Assembly (NCBI RefSeq): GCF_020982545.1
Contig: NZ_JAJKLK010000008.1
Span: 248,001-312,000 of the forward strand
Direction of reading: 5' to 3'
DNA from: Streptomyces sp. MNU76
GTDB taxonomy: Bacteria > Actinomycetota > Actinomycetes > Streptomycetales > Streptomycetaceae
DNA: 64,000 nucleotides
A program made the position numbers and the translations under genes. Below are positions 16,296 to 24,696 of the stretch, one piece after another (position 1 is the first letter of the stretch; every line of letters starts with the position of its first letter). Under the pieces are notes generated by a model. That model was not told the origin of the DNA, did not search any database, and worked only from the letters and a program-made list of their open reading frames with translations.

Positions 16296-16913
16296 CTAAA
16301 CCTGGGTGTGCGTCCCCAGCCTGCGCCGCGCGTGCGCGAGGAAGCCGTCGAGGGCCAGCTCGAAGGCGGCGTCCGCGCGCCCCTCGCCCGCCGCGTCCAG
16401 CGCCCGGGCCAGGCGCGGGGTCGCCGCCTCGTCGGTGATCTCCCACATGGCCACGGGGGCGGCGAGGTCCATCGCCGAGCCGAGGACGACGTTCTCCAGG
16501 GCGACCAGCACCGGCATCACGTCGGGCAGCGGGAAGCCCGCGTCGAGCAGCAGGCCGACGGCCCGCTCGTACTGTTCCAGGACGCGTGGGGCCCGCACCG
16601 GGGAGGTCATCAGCAGCGGGATCGCCCGCGGGTGCGCCGCGAAGGCGGCGCGGTAGGAGCGGGCCCACGCGGCGAGGGCCGCGTCCCACGGCCGCAGGTC
16701 GAGGGTGGAGATGTCGATGCCCTCCGTCACCCGCTCCCGCAGCAGCTCGACGATGCCGTCCCGGCCGTCCACGTGGTGGTACACCGAGCCGGTCTGCACC
16801 CCGAGCCGCCGTGCGATCTGCGGAACGCTGAACTCGCCCTGCGCCGCGAGCAGTTCCAGCGCGGTGGTGGTGATGCGCTCCCTGTCGAGCAGGGGGGTGC
16901 GCGGCCGTCCCAT
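16296..16913 (-). CDS. TetR family transcriptional regulator
   Basis: 205 residues beginning MGRPRTPLLDRERITTTALE. Residues about 10-55 are the TetR helix-turn-helix (FSVPQIARRLGVQTGSVYHH followed by VDGRDGIVELL); the rest is an all-helical ligand-binding domain. It is divergent from an amino-acid permease and amidohydrolase, with a near-perfect palindrome in the 213-nt gap, so it most likely represses itself and that transport/hydrolysis pair. The ligand is unknown, presumably the transported amine or a product. Confidence 0.88.
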   Translation of the reverse strand: MGRPRTPLLDRERITTTALELLAAQGEFSVPQIARRLGVQTGSVYHHVDGRDGIVELLRERVTEGIDISTLDLRPWDAALAAWARSYRAAFAAHPRAIPLLMTSPVRAPRVLEQYERAVGLLLDAGFPLPDVMPVLVALENVVLGSAMDLAAPVAMWEITDEAATPRLARALDAAGEGRADAAFELALDGFLAHARRRLGTHTQV

Positions 16914-16969
16914 GGTGTCCGTCCCCTCCGGGGTCTTCCCAGCAGTCCGAGGTGAAGGCTACATTGCGA

Positions 16970-16990
16970 AAACCGAAAGCCTTTAGGTTT
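16970..16990. promoter_or_regulatory. Probable TetR operator palindrome
   Basis: The 21-bp sequence AAACC-G-AAAG-C-CTTT-A-GGTTT is an inverted repeat (AAACCnAAAG / CTTTnGGTTT) broken only at its two paired n positions and the centre. It lies 57 nt upstream of the TetR start and 137 nt upstream of the permease start, the usual place for a shared operator. Confidence 0.65.
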
Positions 16991-17040
16991 ACGGGCCAGG
17001 TCATCCCGCACGGCCCCGCTCCAACCGTCCCGTCCACAGC

Positions 17041-17117
17041 CAGAAGGGCATGCGCCCGCAGCCGAAAGGGCCCCTCGCTCTCATGGCTGAAGGGCCCTCG
17101 CCCGAAGTCAGAAGGGC
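17041..17117 (+). repeat. Four spaced direct repeats (C)AGAAGGGC upstream of permease
   Basis: CAGAAGGGC at 17041, CCGAAAGGGC at 17062, CTGAAGGGC at 17087 and CAGAAGGGC at 17109: four copies 21 to 25 nt apart, that is about two helical turns. The last copy overlaps the ribosome-binding region of the permease. They could bind an activator or repressor, or be chance in a purine-rich leader. Confidence 0.4.
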
Positions 17118-17126
17118 TTTCCCCTC

Positions 17127-18608
17127 ATGACCGTCACCCCCGACGCCACCGCCGCCGACCCGGCGGGGAACGCGGCCACCCCGGCCCCGTCCCTGCGCTC
17201 CGGCTCGCTCGGCACCACCGACATCGCCTTCTTCGTCGTCTCCGCCGCCGCCCCGCTCACCGTGATGGCCGGCGTCGCCCCGCTCGCCATCCTGATGGGC
17301 GGCATCGGCGCTCCCGTCGGCTATCTCCTCGCCGGACTCACACTCGCCGTCTTCGCCGTCGGCTTCACCACCATGAGCCGCCACGTCCGCAGCGCCGGAG
17401 CCTTCTACGCGTACATCACCCGTGGTCTCGGCCGCCCCCTCGGTGTCGGCGCCGCCCTGCTCGCGCTGATCGGCTACAACGCCATGGAGATCGGCGTCTA
17501 CGGCCTGCTCGGCACCGCCACACGGGACACCGCCCGCGCCCTGTTCGGCACCGACATCCCCTGGCTGCCCGTCTCCCTCGTGGGCCTGCTGCTCATCGGC
17601 TGGGCGGGCTACCGCTCCATCGACTTCGGCGCCAAGCTCCTGGGTGTCCTGCTGGTCGCCGAGACCGGCATCCTCGTCCTGCTCGCCGGGGGAGTCCTGG
17701 TCGAGGGCGGCGCCGACGGCCTCTCCCTCGCCTCCTTCGCCCCCGGCAACGTCATGGTCCCCGGCATGGTCGCCGTCCTGGCCTTCGCGTTCGCCGCGTT
17801 CACCGGATTCGAGTCGACCGTCATCTACCGCCGCGAGGCCCGCGACCCGGCACGCACGGTGCCACGCGCCACCTACCTCGCCATCGGCTTCCTCGGCCTG
17901 TTCTACGCGTTCATCGTGTGGACCGTCATCCAGGCCTTCGGTGACGCCCGGGTCATCGCGACGGCCGGCGCCAACCCCGTCGACCTGTTCTTCACCGCCA
18001 TCACCACCTACGTCGGCTCCTGGGCGGCCGACCTGATGCGGATCCTCATCGTCACCAGCGTCCTCGCCTCCCTCCTCGCCTTCCACAACGCCATCAACCG
18101 CTACGGCCTCGCCCTCGCCGAGGAGGGGATCCTGCCCAAGGCCCTGGCCCGCGTCCACCCGCGCCATCGTTCCCCGTACGTCGCGGGCATCGCCCAGACC
18201 GTCCTCGGCGCGATCGTCGTCCTCGCCTTCGCCGCGGCCGGCGCCGACCCGTACATGCAGCTCCTGCTGTGGGTGAACACCCCCGGAATGCTCGCCCTGA
18301 TGCTGCTGCAACTGCTCGCCGCCCTCGCCGTGCCCTTCTACTTCCGGCGCGTCACCCACACCGAGGGTGCCCTGCGCACGGTCGTCGCCCCCACCGCGGC
18401 GGCGGTCCTGTTGACCGGCGCCATCGCCCTGGTCGTCACCCACCTCGACCAGTTCACCGGCGCCTCCACCACCGTCAACACCGTCCTCGCCGTCCTCGTC
18501 CCGGCCGTCCTCGTCGTCGGTCTGGTCCTGGCCGGGTGGCTGCGCCGCGCCAGGCCGGGGGTCTACGCGCACTTCGCCGCCGAACCGCCTGCCACCGCCG
18601 GCTACTGA
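17127..18608 (+). CDS. APC family amino acid/amine permease
   Basis: 493 residues with about 12 hydrophobic helices. LGTTDIAFFVVSAAAPLTVM and the Gly-rich first helix region are typical of the amino acid-polyamine-organocation superfamily, as is FAFAAFTGFESTVIYRREAR (helix 6 broken region and following loop). It should import an amino acid or amine with protons across the cytoplasmic membrane. A gene for an amidohydrolase follows after 58 nt in the same direction and a TetR gene is divergent, which suggests uptake and then hydrolysis of one compound class. Confidence 0.88.
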   Translation: MTVTPDATAADPAGNAATPAPSLRSGSLGTTDIAFFVVSAAAPLTVMAGVAPLAILMGGIGAPVGYLLAGLTLAVFAVGFTTMSRHVRSAGAFYAYITRGLGRPLGVGAALLALIGYNAMEIGVYGLLGTATRDTARALFGTDIPWLPVSLVGLLLIGWAGYRSIDFGAKLLGVLLVAETGILVLLAGGVLVEGGADGLSLASFAPGNVMVPGMVAVLAFAFAAFTGFESTVIYRREARDPARTVPRATYLAIGFLGLFYAFIVWTVIQAFGDARVIATAGANPVDLFFTAITTYVGSWAADLMRILIVTSVLASLLAFHNAINRYGLALAEEGILPKALARVHPRHRSPYVAGIAQTVLGAIVVLAFAAAGADPYMQLLLWVNTPGMLALMLLQLLAALAVPFYFRRVTHTEGALRTVVAPTAAAVLLTGAIALVVTHLDQFTGASTTVNTVLAVLVPAVLVVGLVLAGWLRRARPGVYAHFAAEPPATAGY

Positions 18609-18666
18609 CCACCGGCCCACACCGACCGACCGCCGCACCCACCCCACCACCGGAGGAGACCTCTCC

Positions 18667-20238
18667 ATGCCCACCGCCGACCTCGTCGTCACCGGCGCCC
18701 GTGTCCGCACCCTCGACCCCGCCCGGCCCCGGGCCACGGCGGTCGCCGTACGCGACGGTCTGATCGTCGCCGTCGGTGAGGAGGCGGACGTACGGGACTG
18801 GCGCGGACCCGGCACGGAAGTGGTGGACCTGGGCGGCGGCCGACTGGTGCCCGGCCTGGTGGACAGCCACAGCCACCCCGTGTGGGGCCTGGACATGGCC
18901 ACCGGCATCGACCTCACGGCCGTGACGGACCTCGACGGCCTGCGGGGCGCGCTCGCCTCCGGCGAACGCGTCGACGGCTGGGTCATCGGCTACGGCCTCG
19001 ACCACAACGTCTTCGCCGGCCGGACCGTCGACCGCGCCCTCGTCGAGGACGTCCTCGACGGCGCTCCCGCCTTCCTGCGCCTCTACGACGGCCACTCCGC
19101 GCTCGTCAGCGAGGCCACGCTCAAAGTCGCCTGCATCACCGGTCCGCGCGCCTTCGCGCAGCGGTCGCACCTCGCCGTCGACGCCGACGGACGACTCACC
19201 GGACACCTCGTCGAGCATGCCGCGATGGCGCTCGTCGAGCCCTTCATGCCGAAGCCTTCCTACGCCGAACGCCGCGACCGACTGGGCGAGTTGCTGCGCG
19301 CGATGGCGGCCACCGGACTCACCGGCGCCCATGTCATGGACCTGGGCGACCTGGACCTCGTGGGCGCGCTCGCCGAGGAGTCGCCGCTGCCGCTGCGGCT
19401 GCGCTTCGCCCCCTGGTGCATGCCCGGCGCCGACGCGGACGACCTCGCCGAACTCGTCGCTCTCCAGAGCCGGGGCGGACGGCACTGGAGGGTCGGCGGG
19501 GTGAAGTTCTTCATGGACGGCACCGTCGAGGGCGGTACCGCGTGGCTCGACCACCCCGACTGCCACGGCCAGGGCACCGACGCGTTCTGGCCCGACCCGG
19601 CGGCGTACAGCGCCGCCGTACGAGAGCTGCACCGCGCCGGGGTGCGTACGGCGACACACGCGATCGGGGACGCCGCCGTACGCCATGTCCTCGACACCGT
19701 CGCCTCGTTGGGCCCCGGCGGACGGCTCGCGCACCGGATCGAGCACATCGAGTCCGTGCCGGACGAGCTCGTCGGGCGGTTCGCCGAGGTGGGGGTCATC
19801 GCCTCGATGCAGCCGCCGCACACGGACTACACGCGGGCCGACCTGTCCGACGAGTGGTCGCTGCGGCTGGGGGAGGAGCGTGCCGCCCGGGCCTGGCGCC
19901 TGCGTGACCTGCGGGACGCGGGCGCGATCGTCGCGCTGGGGTCGGACTGGCCCATCGCTCACTACGACGCGCGGGCCGTACTGGCGACGGCGAGGGCGCC
20001 GAAGGGGGCGGCGTCCTCAGGGGCGGGCCTCACGGGGCTGCAGGCGCTGGAGGGGTGCACGCGTCACGCGGCCGTGGCCGCGGGCGAAGGCGATGTCGCC
20101 GGTCGGGTCGGCCCGGGGCTGCGGGCCGATCTGACGGCCTTGGGAGTCGACCCTGTGGAGGCACCCGCGGACGAGGTCGCCGACGCGCCCGTGCTCCTCA
20201 CGGTGACCGGAGGGCATGTGGTGCACCGGGGGCTCTGA
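18667..20238 (+). CDS. YtcJ-type metal-dependent amidohydrolase
   Basis: 523 residues starting at ATG 18667, with GGAGGAG about 8 nt upstream. It has the Amidohydro_3 layout: DSHSHPVWG near residue 66 (HxH metal ligands), FFMDGTVEGGTAW (the loop carrying the bridging residue), THAIGDAAV near 330, HRIEHIE near 358 and GSDWPI near 425 (Asp ligand). Family members hydrolyse exocyclic amides, formamides or cyclic amides in the cytoplasm. Gene follows an APC permease and is probably co-transcribed with it. Confidence 0.87.
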   Translation: MPTADLVVTGARVRTLDPARPRATAVAVRDGLIVAVGEEADVRDWRGPGTEVVDLGGGRLVPGLVDSHSHPVWGLDMATGIDLTAVTDLDGLRGALASGERVDGWVIGYGLDHNVFAGRTVDRALVEDVLDGAPAFLRLYDGHSALVSEATLKVACITGPRAFAQRSHLAVDADGRLTGHLVEHAAMALVEPFMPKPSYAERRDRLGELLRAMAATGLTGAHVMDLGDLDLVGALAEESPLPLRLRFAPWCMPGADADDLAELVALQSRGGRHWRVGGVKFFMDGTVEGGTAWLDHPDCHGQGTDAFWPDPAAYSAAVRELHRAGVRTATHAIGDAAVRHVLDTVASLGPGGRLAHRIEHIESVPDELVGRFAEVGVIASMQPPHTDYTRADLSDEWSLRLGEERAARAWRLRDLRDAGAIVALGSDWPIAHYDARAVLATARAPKGAASSGAGLTGLQALEGCTRHAAVAAGEGDVAGRVGPGLRADLTALGVDPVEAPADEVADAPVLLTVTGGHVVHRGL

Positions 20239-20344
20239 GGGGGCCGGAGGGGCGGGGACCGAGGAAGTCGGCGGGGAGTCTGAGGAAGTCGGCGGGGCGG
20301 GGCTTGCGGGTCTTGCCCGACCGCTCGAATCACGTCACACTGAT

Positions 20345-20362
20345 ACCGAACGAATGGTCGGT
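20345..20362. promoter_or_regulatory. Candidate PaaR-like TetR operator upstream of paaA
   Basis: ACCGAACGAATGGTCGGT is an 18-bp inverted repeat (ACCGAnC / GnTCGGT arms). It lies 17 nt before paaA, just after a weak promoter candidate (TTGCCC at 20313, 17-nt gap, CACACT at 20336). TetR-family PaaR proteins repress phenylacetate operons in actinobacteria and relieve on phenylacetyl-CoA; no paaR gene is adjacent here. Confidence 0.5.
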
Positions 20363-20378
20363 TGGGAAGCTGGTATCG

Positions 20379-21365
20379 ATGACGACGACAGACTCCGCGG
20401 GGGCGCCGTCCCGGGACGCCGAGGACGCCCTCCAGCAGCATTTCGAGGCGACGATCGCGCGGGACCAGCGGATCGAGCCGCGTGACTGGATGCCGGAGGG
20501 GTATCGCCGGACGTTGGTGCGGCAGATCGCGCAGCATGCGCATTCGGAGATCATCGGCATGCAGCCGGAGGGGGAGTGGATCACGCGTGCGCCGTCGCTG
20601 CGCCGTAAGGCGATTCTGTTCGCCAAGGTGCAGGACGAGGCGGGGCACGGGCTGTATCTGTACTCGGCGGCGGAGACGCTGGGTGCGGATCGTGCGGATC
20701 TCACGCAGCGGCTGATCGAGGGGCGTCAGAAGTACTCGTCGATCTTCAATTACCCGACGGTGAGCTTTGCCGATGTGGGGGTGATCGGGTGGTTCGTGGA
20801 CGGTGCGGCGATCTGCAATCAGGTGCCGTTGTGCCGGTCGTCGTATGGGCCGTATGCGCGGGCGATGGTGCGGATCTGCAAGGAGGAGTCGTTCCATCAG
20901 CGGCAGGGCTATGAGCTGTTGCTGACGATGATGCGTGGTACCGGCGGGCAGCGGGCGATGGTGCAGGACGCGGTGGACCGTTGGTGGTGGCCGTCGTTGA
21001 TGATGTTCGGTCCGCCCGATGACGCCTCGCCGAATTCGGCGCAGTCGATGGCGTGGAAGATCAAGCGGCACTCCAACGACGAGTTGCGGCAGCGGTTCGT
21101 GGACATGACGGTTCCGCAGGCGGAGAAGCTCGGTGTCACCCTGCCCGACCCGGACCTGAAGTGGAACGCCGAGCGTGGCCACCACGACTTCGGCACCCCC
21201 GACTGGGATGAGCTGATGCGGGTCATCAAGGGCGACGGGCCCTGCAACGCCGAGCGCGTCGCCCGGCGCCGGGCTGCCCATGAGGAGGGCGCCTGGGTGC
21301 GTGAGGCGGCCACCGCCCACGCGGCGAAGCAGAGCGAGCGAGCCCGGAAGGGAGCGGCGGCATGA
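20379..21365 (+). CDS. paaA: 1,2-phenylacetyl-CoA epoxidase, catalytic subunit PaaA
   Basis: 328 residues from ATG 20379 (MTTTDSAGAPSRDAEDALQQ). Ferritin-like diiron protein: DEAGHG near residue 86 and EESFHQ near residue 169 hold the carboxylate/His iron ligands. With PaaC it forms the oxygenase core that epoxidises the aromatic ring of phenylacetyl-CoA. First gene of paaABCDE, with a 4-nt overlap to paaB. From about 20500 to 21110 many codons end in T or unusual G (CAT, GAT, TAT, TTG, CGT), softer than the flanking genes, while the two ends look like the usual genome style. Confidence 0.95.
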   Translation: MTTTDSAGAPSRDAEDALQQHFEATIARDQRIEPRDWMPEGYRRTLVRQIAQHAHSEIIGMQPEGEWITRAPSLRRKAILFAKVQDEAGHGLYLYSAAETLGADRADLTQRLIEGRQKYSSIFNYPTVSFADVGVIGWFVDGAAICNQVPLCRSSYGPYARAMVRICKEESFHQRQGYELLLTMMRGTGGQRAMVQDAVDRWWWPSLMMFGPPDDASPNSAQSMAWKIKRHSNDELRQRFVDMTVPQAEKLGVTLPDPDLKWNAERGHHDFGTPDWDELMRVIKGDGPCNAERVARRRAAHEEGAWVREAATAHAAKQSERARKGAAA

Positions 21366-21658
21366 CCGGCACGAACAAGGGCGACTGGCCGTTGTACGAG
21401 GTGTTCGTGCGTGGCAAGCGCGGTCTGAACCATGTCCATGTGGGCTCGTTGCATGCCGCCGACGACCGTATGGCGCTCACGCACGCCCGTGACCTGTACA
21501 CCCGCCGTAACGAGGGTGTGTCGGTCTGGGTCGTGCGCTCCGGGCACATCGCGGCTTCCACCCGTGACGAGAAGGACCCGTTCTTCGAGCCGAGTGCCGA
21601 CAAGGTGTACCGCCATCCCACGTTCTACGACATCCCCGACGACGTCCCGCACATCTGA
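21362..21658 (+). CDS. paaB: Phenylacetyl-CoA epoxidase subunit PaaB
   Basis: 98 residues, the normal length. WPLYEVFVRGKRGLNHVHVG and the HARDLYTRRNEGVSVWVV segment are diagnostic of PaaB, the small bridging subunit needed to hold the PaaA/PaaC oxygenase as an active multimer. Start ATGA overlaps the paaA stop by 4 nt; paaC follows after 10 nt. Confidence 0.95.
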   Translation: MTGTNKGDWPLYEVFVRGKRGLNHVHVGSLHAADDRMALTHARDLYTRRNEGVSVWVVRSGHIAASTRDEKDPFFEPSADKVYRHPTFYDIPDDVPHI

Positions 21659-21668
21659 GGAGCAGGGT

Positions 21669-22496
21669 ATGAGTGACGACCACGTCTACCTGGCCCTCGC
21701 CGAGGGACATGAGGACGACACCCGCTGGGCGTACGGCACCGGCTTCGAGGACCCCCTGCACGGTGTGGACACCACGGTGCCCGGCGGCGTCGATCCCGGT
21801 GAACTGGCCGCCGTCTGTGTGGCGTTGGCGGACGACGCCCTCGTCAGTGCCCAGCGGCTTGCCGAGTGGACCACCCGTGCGCCCGAGCTGGAGGAGGAGG
21901 TGGCGCTGGCGAACATCGGGCTCGACCTGCTCGGCCAGGCCCGTCTGCTGTACTCCCGTGCCGGGCAGGTCGACGGCACCGGGCGTGGTGAGGACGCCTA
22001 CGCCTACTTCCGCGACGCCGGCGACTTCCGCAACGTACGCCTGGCCGAACTGCCCTGCGGGGACTTCGCGTTCTCCATCGTCCGGCTGCTCGTTCTGTCG
22101 AGCTGGCGCCTTGCGCACTTCGAGCGGCTGGTCACGCACCCGGACCCGGTCCTCGCGGCGATCGCGGCGAAGGGCGTCAAGGAGCTGAGCTATCACCGGC
22201 AGTACGCCGCCGAATGGGCCGTGCGCCTCGGCGACGGCACGGCGGAGTCGCACCGGCGGATCCGCAAGGCCATGGAACAAGTGGCCCCGTACGTCGGTGA
22301 GTTGTTCACCGCGTGCGACGTCCAGGACGAGGTCGCAGCGGTGCTGAAGCAGGTCACCGAGGCGGCCGGAGTACCGATGCCGGTGTACCGGCCGCTGTCG
22401 GGCGCGGGCCGCGCCGGTGACCACACGGAGCATCTGGCGCCGCTGCTGGCCGAGTTGCAGAGCGTGGCCCGCGCCCACCCGGGGGCGACATGGTGA
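21669..22496 (+). CDS. paaC: Phenylacetyl-CoA epoxidase subunit PaaC
   Basis: 275 residues from ATG 21669; an upstream frame exists but the ATG has an AGGAGCAGG ribosome site and gives the right length. Ferritin-like fold; LANIGLDLLGQARLLYSRAG and ELSYHRQYAAEWAVRLGDGT are PaaC landmarks. It is the structural partner of PaaA. Unlike PaaA it does not hold a full diiron site in characterised homologues. paaD overlaps its end by 7 nt. Confidence 0.95.
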   Translation: MSDDHVYLALAEGHEDDTRWAYGTGFEDPLHGVDTTVPGGVDPGELAAVCVALADDALVSAQRLAEWTTRAPELEEEVALANIGLDLLGQARLLYSRAGQVDGTGRGEDAYAYFRDAGDFRNVRLAELPCGDFAFSIVRLLVLSSWRLAHFERLVTHPDPVLAAIAAKGVKELSYHRQYAAEWAVRLGDGTAESHRRIRKAMEQVAPYVGELFTACDVQDEVAAVLKQVTEAAGVPMPVYRPLSGAGRAGDHTEHLAPLLAELQSVARAHPGATW

Positions 22497-22996
22497 CCGT
22501 ACTGACCGACGCCGCGCGGCGCGCCCGGCACATCGCCGAGCAGGTGCCGGACCCCGAGCTGCCCATGCTCACCCTGGCCGACCTGGGTGTTCTGCGCGAG
22601 GTGCGGCTGACGGCCGACGGCACGGTCGTCGCGAGCCTGACCCCGACGTACTCCGGCTGTCCGGCCATGGCCGAGATGCGCGCCGACGTGGCGGCGCGGC
22701 TGCGCGCCGCCGGCTACGAACGCGTCGAGATCCGCACGGTGTTGAACCCCCCGTGGACCACCGACTGGATCACCGACACCGGCCGCCGCAAGCTGACGGA
22801 ACACGGCATCGCCCCGCCCGGCGCGGCACCCGGGGCCCGGTCCCCTCCAGCTGTCCCCACCCGGCGGTCCGTGGCCTGCCCCCGCTGCGGCTCGGCCGAC
22901 ACGCAGGAGACCTCCCGCTTCGCCGCCACGTCCTGCAAGTCCCTGTGGCGCTGCCACAGCTGCCGCGAGCCGTTCGAGCACGTCAAGGAGATCTGA
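22490..22996 (+). CDS. paaD: PaaD, Fe-S/metal maturation subunit of the paa operon
   Basis: 168 residues. N-terminal MIP18 (DUF59) domain with DPELPMLTLADLGVL and YSGCPAM (the conserved Cys of the family), then a C-terminal zinc-ribbon-like region with CPRCG, CKSLWRCHSC pairs. PaaD is required for phenylacetate degradation, probably for assembling the iron centres of the epoxidase/reductase. Starts inside paaC (ATG 22490; GTG 22493 is possible) and its stop overlaps the paaE start. Confidence 0.92.
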   Translation: MVTVLTDAARRARHIAEQVPDPELPMLTLADLGVLREVRLTADGTVVASLTPTYSGCPAMAEMRADVAARLRAAGYERVEIRTVLNPPWTTDWITDTGRRKLTEHGIAPPGAAPGARSPPAVPTRRSVACPRCGSADTQETSRFAATSCKSLWRCHSCREPFEHVKEI

Positions 22997-24141
22997 TGAA
23001 AGGCCTCGAGAAGGAGCCGACGAGAGGCCTCCTGGACGCGCCGACCTTGCAGAACGGTGCGGGACGCCCCCGGGTCCGCCGACGGCCGGCCTTCCACAGT
23101 CTGCGGGTCGCCGCCGTACAGCCGCTCTGCGAGGACGCCGTCACCGTCGGGTTCGAGGTTCCGGCGGAGCTGGCGGAGGAGTTCGCGTTCGCGCCGGGAC
23201 AGTCGCTGACGCTGCGGCGCGAGATCGACGGGCGCGACGAGCGGCGGTCGTACTCGATCTGCTCCCCGGCCGGGACGACACCGCGCATCGGTGTACGGGT
23301 CGTGCCGGGCGGACTGTTCTCGTCATGGCTGGTCAACGACGTACGGCCCGGCGACACCGTCGAGGTCATGGCTCCCACCGGCTTCTTCACCCCGGACCTC
23401 ACCGCCCCCGGCCACCATGTGCTGATCGCGGCCGGCTCCGGCATCACCCCCATGATCTCCATCGCCGAGTCCGTGCTCGCCGCCGACCCCCGCTCCACCG
23501 TGACCCTCTTCTACGGCAACCGCCGCACGGGCACGGTGATGTTCGCCGACGAACTGGCCGACCTCAAGGACCTGTACCCGGCGCGCTTCCAGCTCGCCCA
23601 CGTCCTCTCCCGCGAGCCCCGCGAGGCCGAGGTGCTCTCCGGCCGCCTGGACGCCGACCGGCTCTCGGCGCTGATCGACTCCCTGGTCGACGTCGACACG
23701 GCGGACCATTGGTGGCTGTGCGGGCCGCACGGCATGGTCCGCGACGCCCAGCGGGTCCTGGACGGACTCGGCGTCCCCGCCGACCGCGTCCACCAGGAGC
23801 TGTTCTACGCCGACGACGAACCGGTCCGCGAGACGCGGCACGAGGAGGCTGCCGCCGAGGGGCCCGTCAGCGAGGTCACGGTCGTCCTCGACGGTCGCAC
23901 GACGACGGCCGCGCTGCCCCGCGAACGCAGCGTGCTCGACGGCGCGCAACGCACCCGCCCCGACCTGCCGTTCGCCTGCAAGGGCGGGGTCTGCGGCACC
24001 TGCCGCGCGCTGGTCACGGACGGCCGGGCCGAGATGCGGCGCAATTTCGCCCTGGAACCGGCGGAGGTGGAGGCGGGATATGTGCTGACCTGCCAGTCCT
24101 ACGCGGTCACGGACAGATTGACGGTGGACTTCGACACCTGA
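22996..24141 (+). CDS. paaE: Phenylacetyl-CoA epoxidase reductase PaaE
   Basis: 381 residues from ATG 22996, overlapping the paaD stop by one base. An unusual 30-residue N-terminal extension (MKGLEKEPTRGLLDAPTLQ) precedes the usual FAD-binding barrel (RRSYSICSPAG near residue 83), the NAD domain (GSGITPMISI, LCGPHGMV) and a C-terminal plant-type [2Fe-2S] domain (CKGGVCGTCRA near residue 327, last Cys in LTCQSYAV). It delivers NADPH electrons to PaaAC. Last paa gene; downstream is a stretch of decayed genes, so the ring-opening and beta-oxidation genes are not adjacent. Confidence 0.94.
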   Translation: MKGLEKEPTRGLLDAPTLQNGAGRPRVRRRPAFHSLRVAAVQPLCEDAVTVGFEVPAELAEEFAFAPGQSLTLRREIDGRDERRSYSICSPAGTTPRIGVRVVPGGLFSSWLVNDVRPGDTVEVMAPTGFFTPDLTAPGHHVLIAAGSGITPMISIAESVLAADPRSTVTLFYGNRRTGTVMFADELADLKDLYPARFQLAHVLSREPREAEVLSGRLDADRLSALIDSLVDVDTADHWWLCGPHGMVRDAQRVLDGLGVPADRVHQELFYADDEPVRETRHEEAAAEGPVSEVTVVLDGRTTTAALPRERSVLDGAQRTRPDLPFACKGGVCGTCRALVTDGRAEMRRNFALEPAEVEAGYVLTCQSYAVTDRLTVDFDT

Positions 24142-24156
24142 CTGGGGGAACGGTTA

Positions 24157-24683
24157 TCGATCACCAACGGCGTACGCGGCCCAAAACCGAGCAGCACCCC
24201 GTCCTCCAGATCCGCCACCCGACGGTCCATCCCGGCCGGCGTCTCCCTGATCCCGGGAATATCCACCAGCCCGTCGACCCCGCCGACCGACTCGAGTCCC
24301 TTGCTCATCATCAGGATCACCTCGGGCTGGGCCTTGACCAGGGCCTCGCTCGTGACCGGGGTGAACGGCTTGTCCAGCCCGGCCGCCACCCCCGCGTCCT
24401 GCGCCCCGGCCGCGTCGATGAGGGAGTCCGCTCCCGACCCCTTCCCGCCGATGAGATAGACGGCGGCCGATCCCCGCATGTACAGGAACGCGACCTTCGG
24501 CCGACTCTCCCCGGGCACGGCGGCCCGCGCGGCCTTCAACTCCTCGGCGAACCTCTCGTTGAGGGCCTCGCCGGCGGCCGGGACCCCCAGCGCCTCCGCC
24601 ACCCGGGTCGTCCGTGTGCTCACGTCGGAGAGTTCGTCGGCCGGGTCGAGGACCACCACGGGCACCCCGGCGTCCCCGTGCAT
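24157..24683 (-). pseudogene. Haem ABC transporter substrate-binding protein (HmuT-like), both ends missing
   Basis: Minus-strand frame reads VPVVVLDPADELSDVSTRTT, VAFLYMRGSAAVYLIGGKGS, GADSLIDAAG and so on to LGFGPRTPLVID, the core of a periplasmic-binding-type haemin-binding lipoprotein. The signal peptide and N-terminal lobe are absent (the frame stops being homologous about 24683) and the C-terminus is cut after PLVID, where the sequence becomes the antisense of the paaE tail. A clear remnant of a haem-uptake locus. Confidence 0.7.
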
Positions 24684-24696
24684 CGGCGGCGTCGAC

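Noticed and set aside
13976..16438. Plus-strand frame of 820 codons across the TerD and TetR genes
   Set aside because: Covers two genes and an intergenic repeat on the other strand; Arg/Pro/Gln-rich shadow.
17041..17117. Short CRISPR-like array
   Set aside because: Repeat units of 9-10 nt with variable spacing; no long repeats, no cas genes.
17001..18986. Minus-strand frame of 661 codons opposite permease and amidohydrolase start
   Set aside because: Asp/Gly/Glu-rich shadow; covers the operator and two gene starts.
20055..20378. Longer upstream start for paaA
   Set aside because: Would overlap the amidohydrolase gene and the operator; ATG 20379 gives the normal PaaA start.
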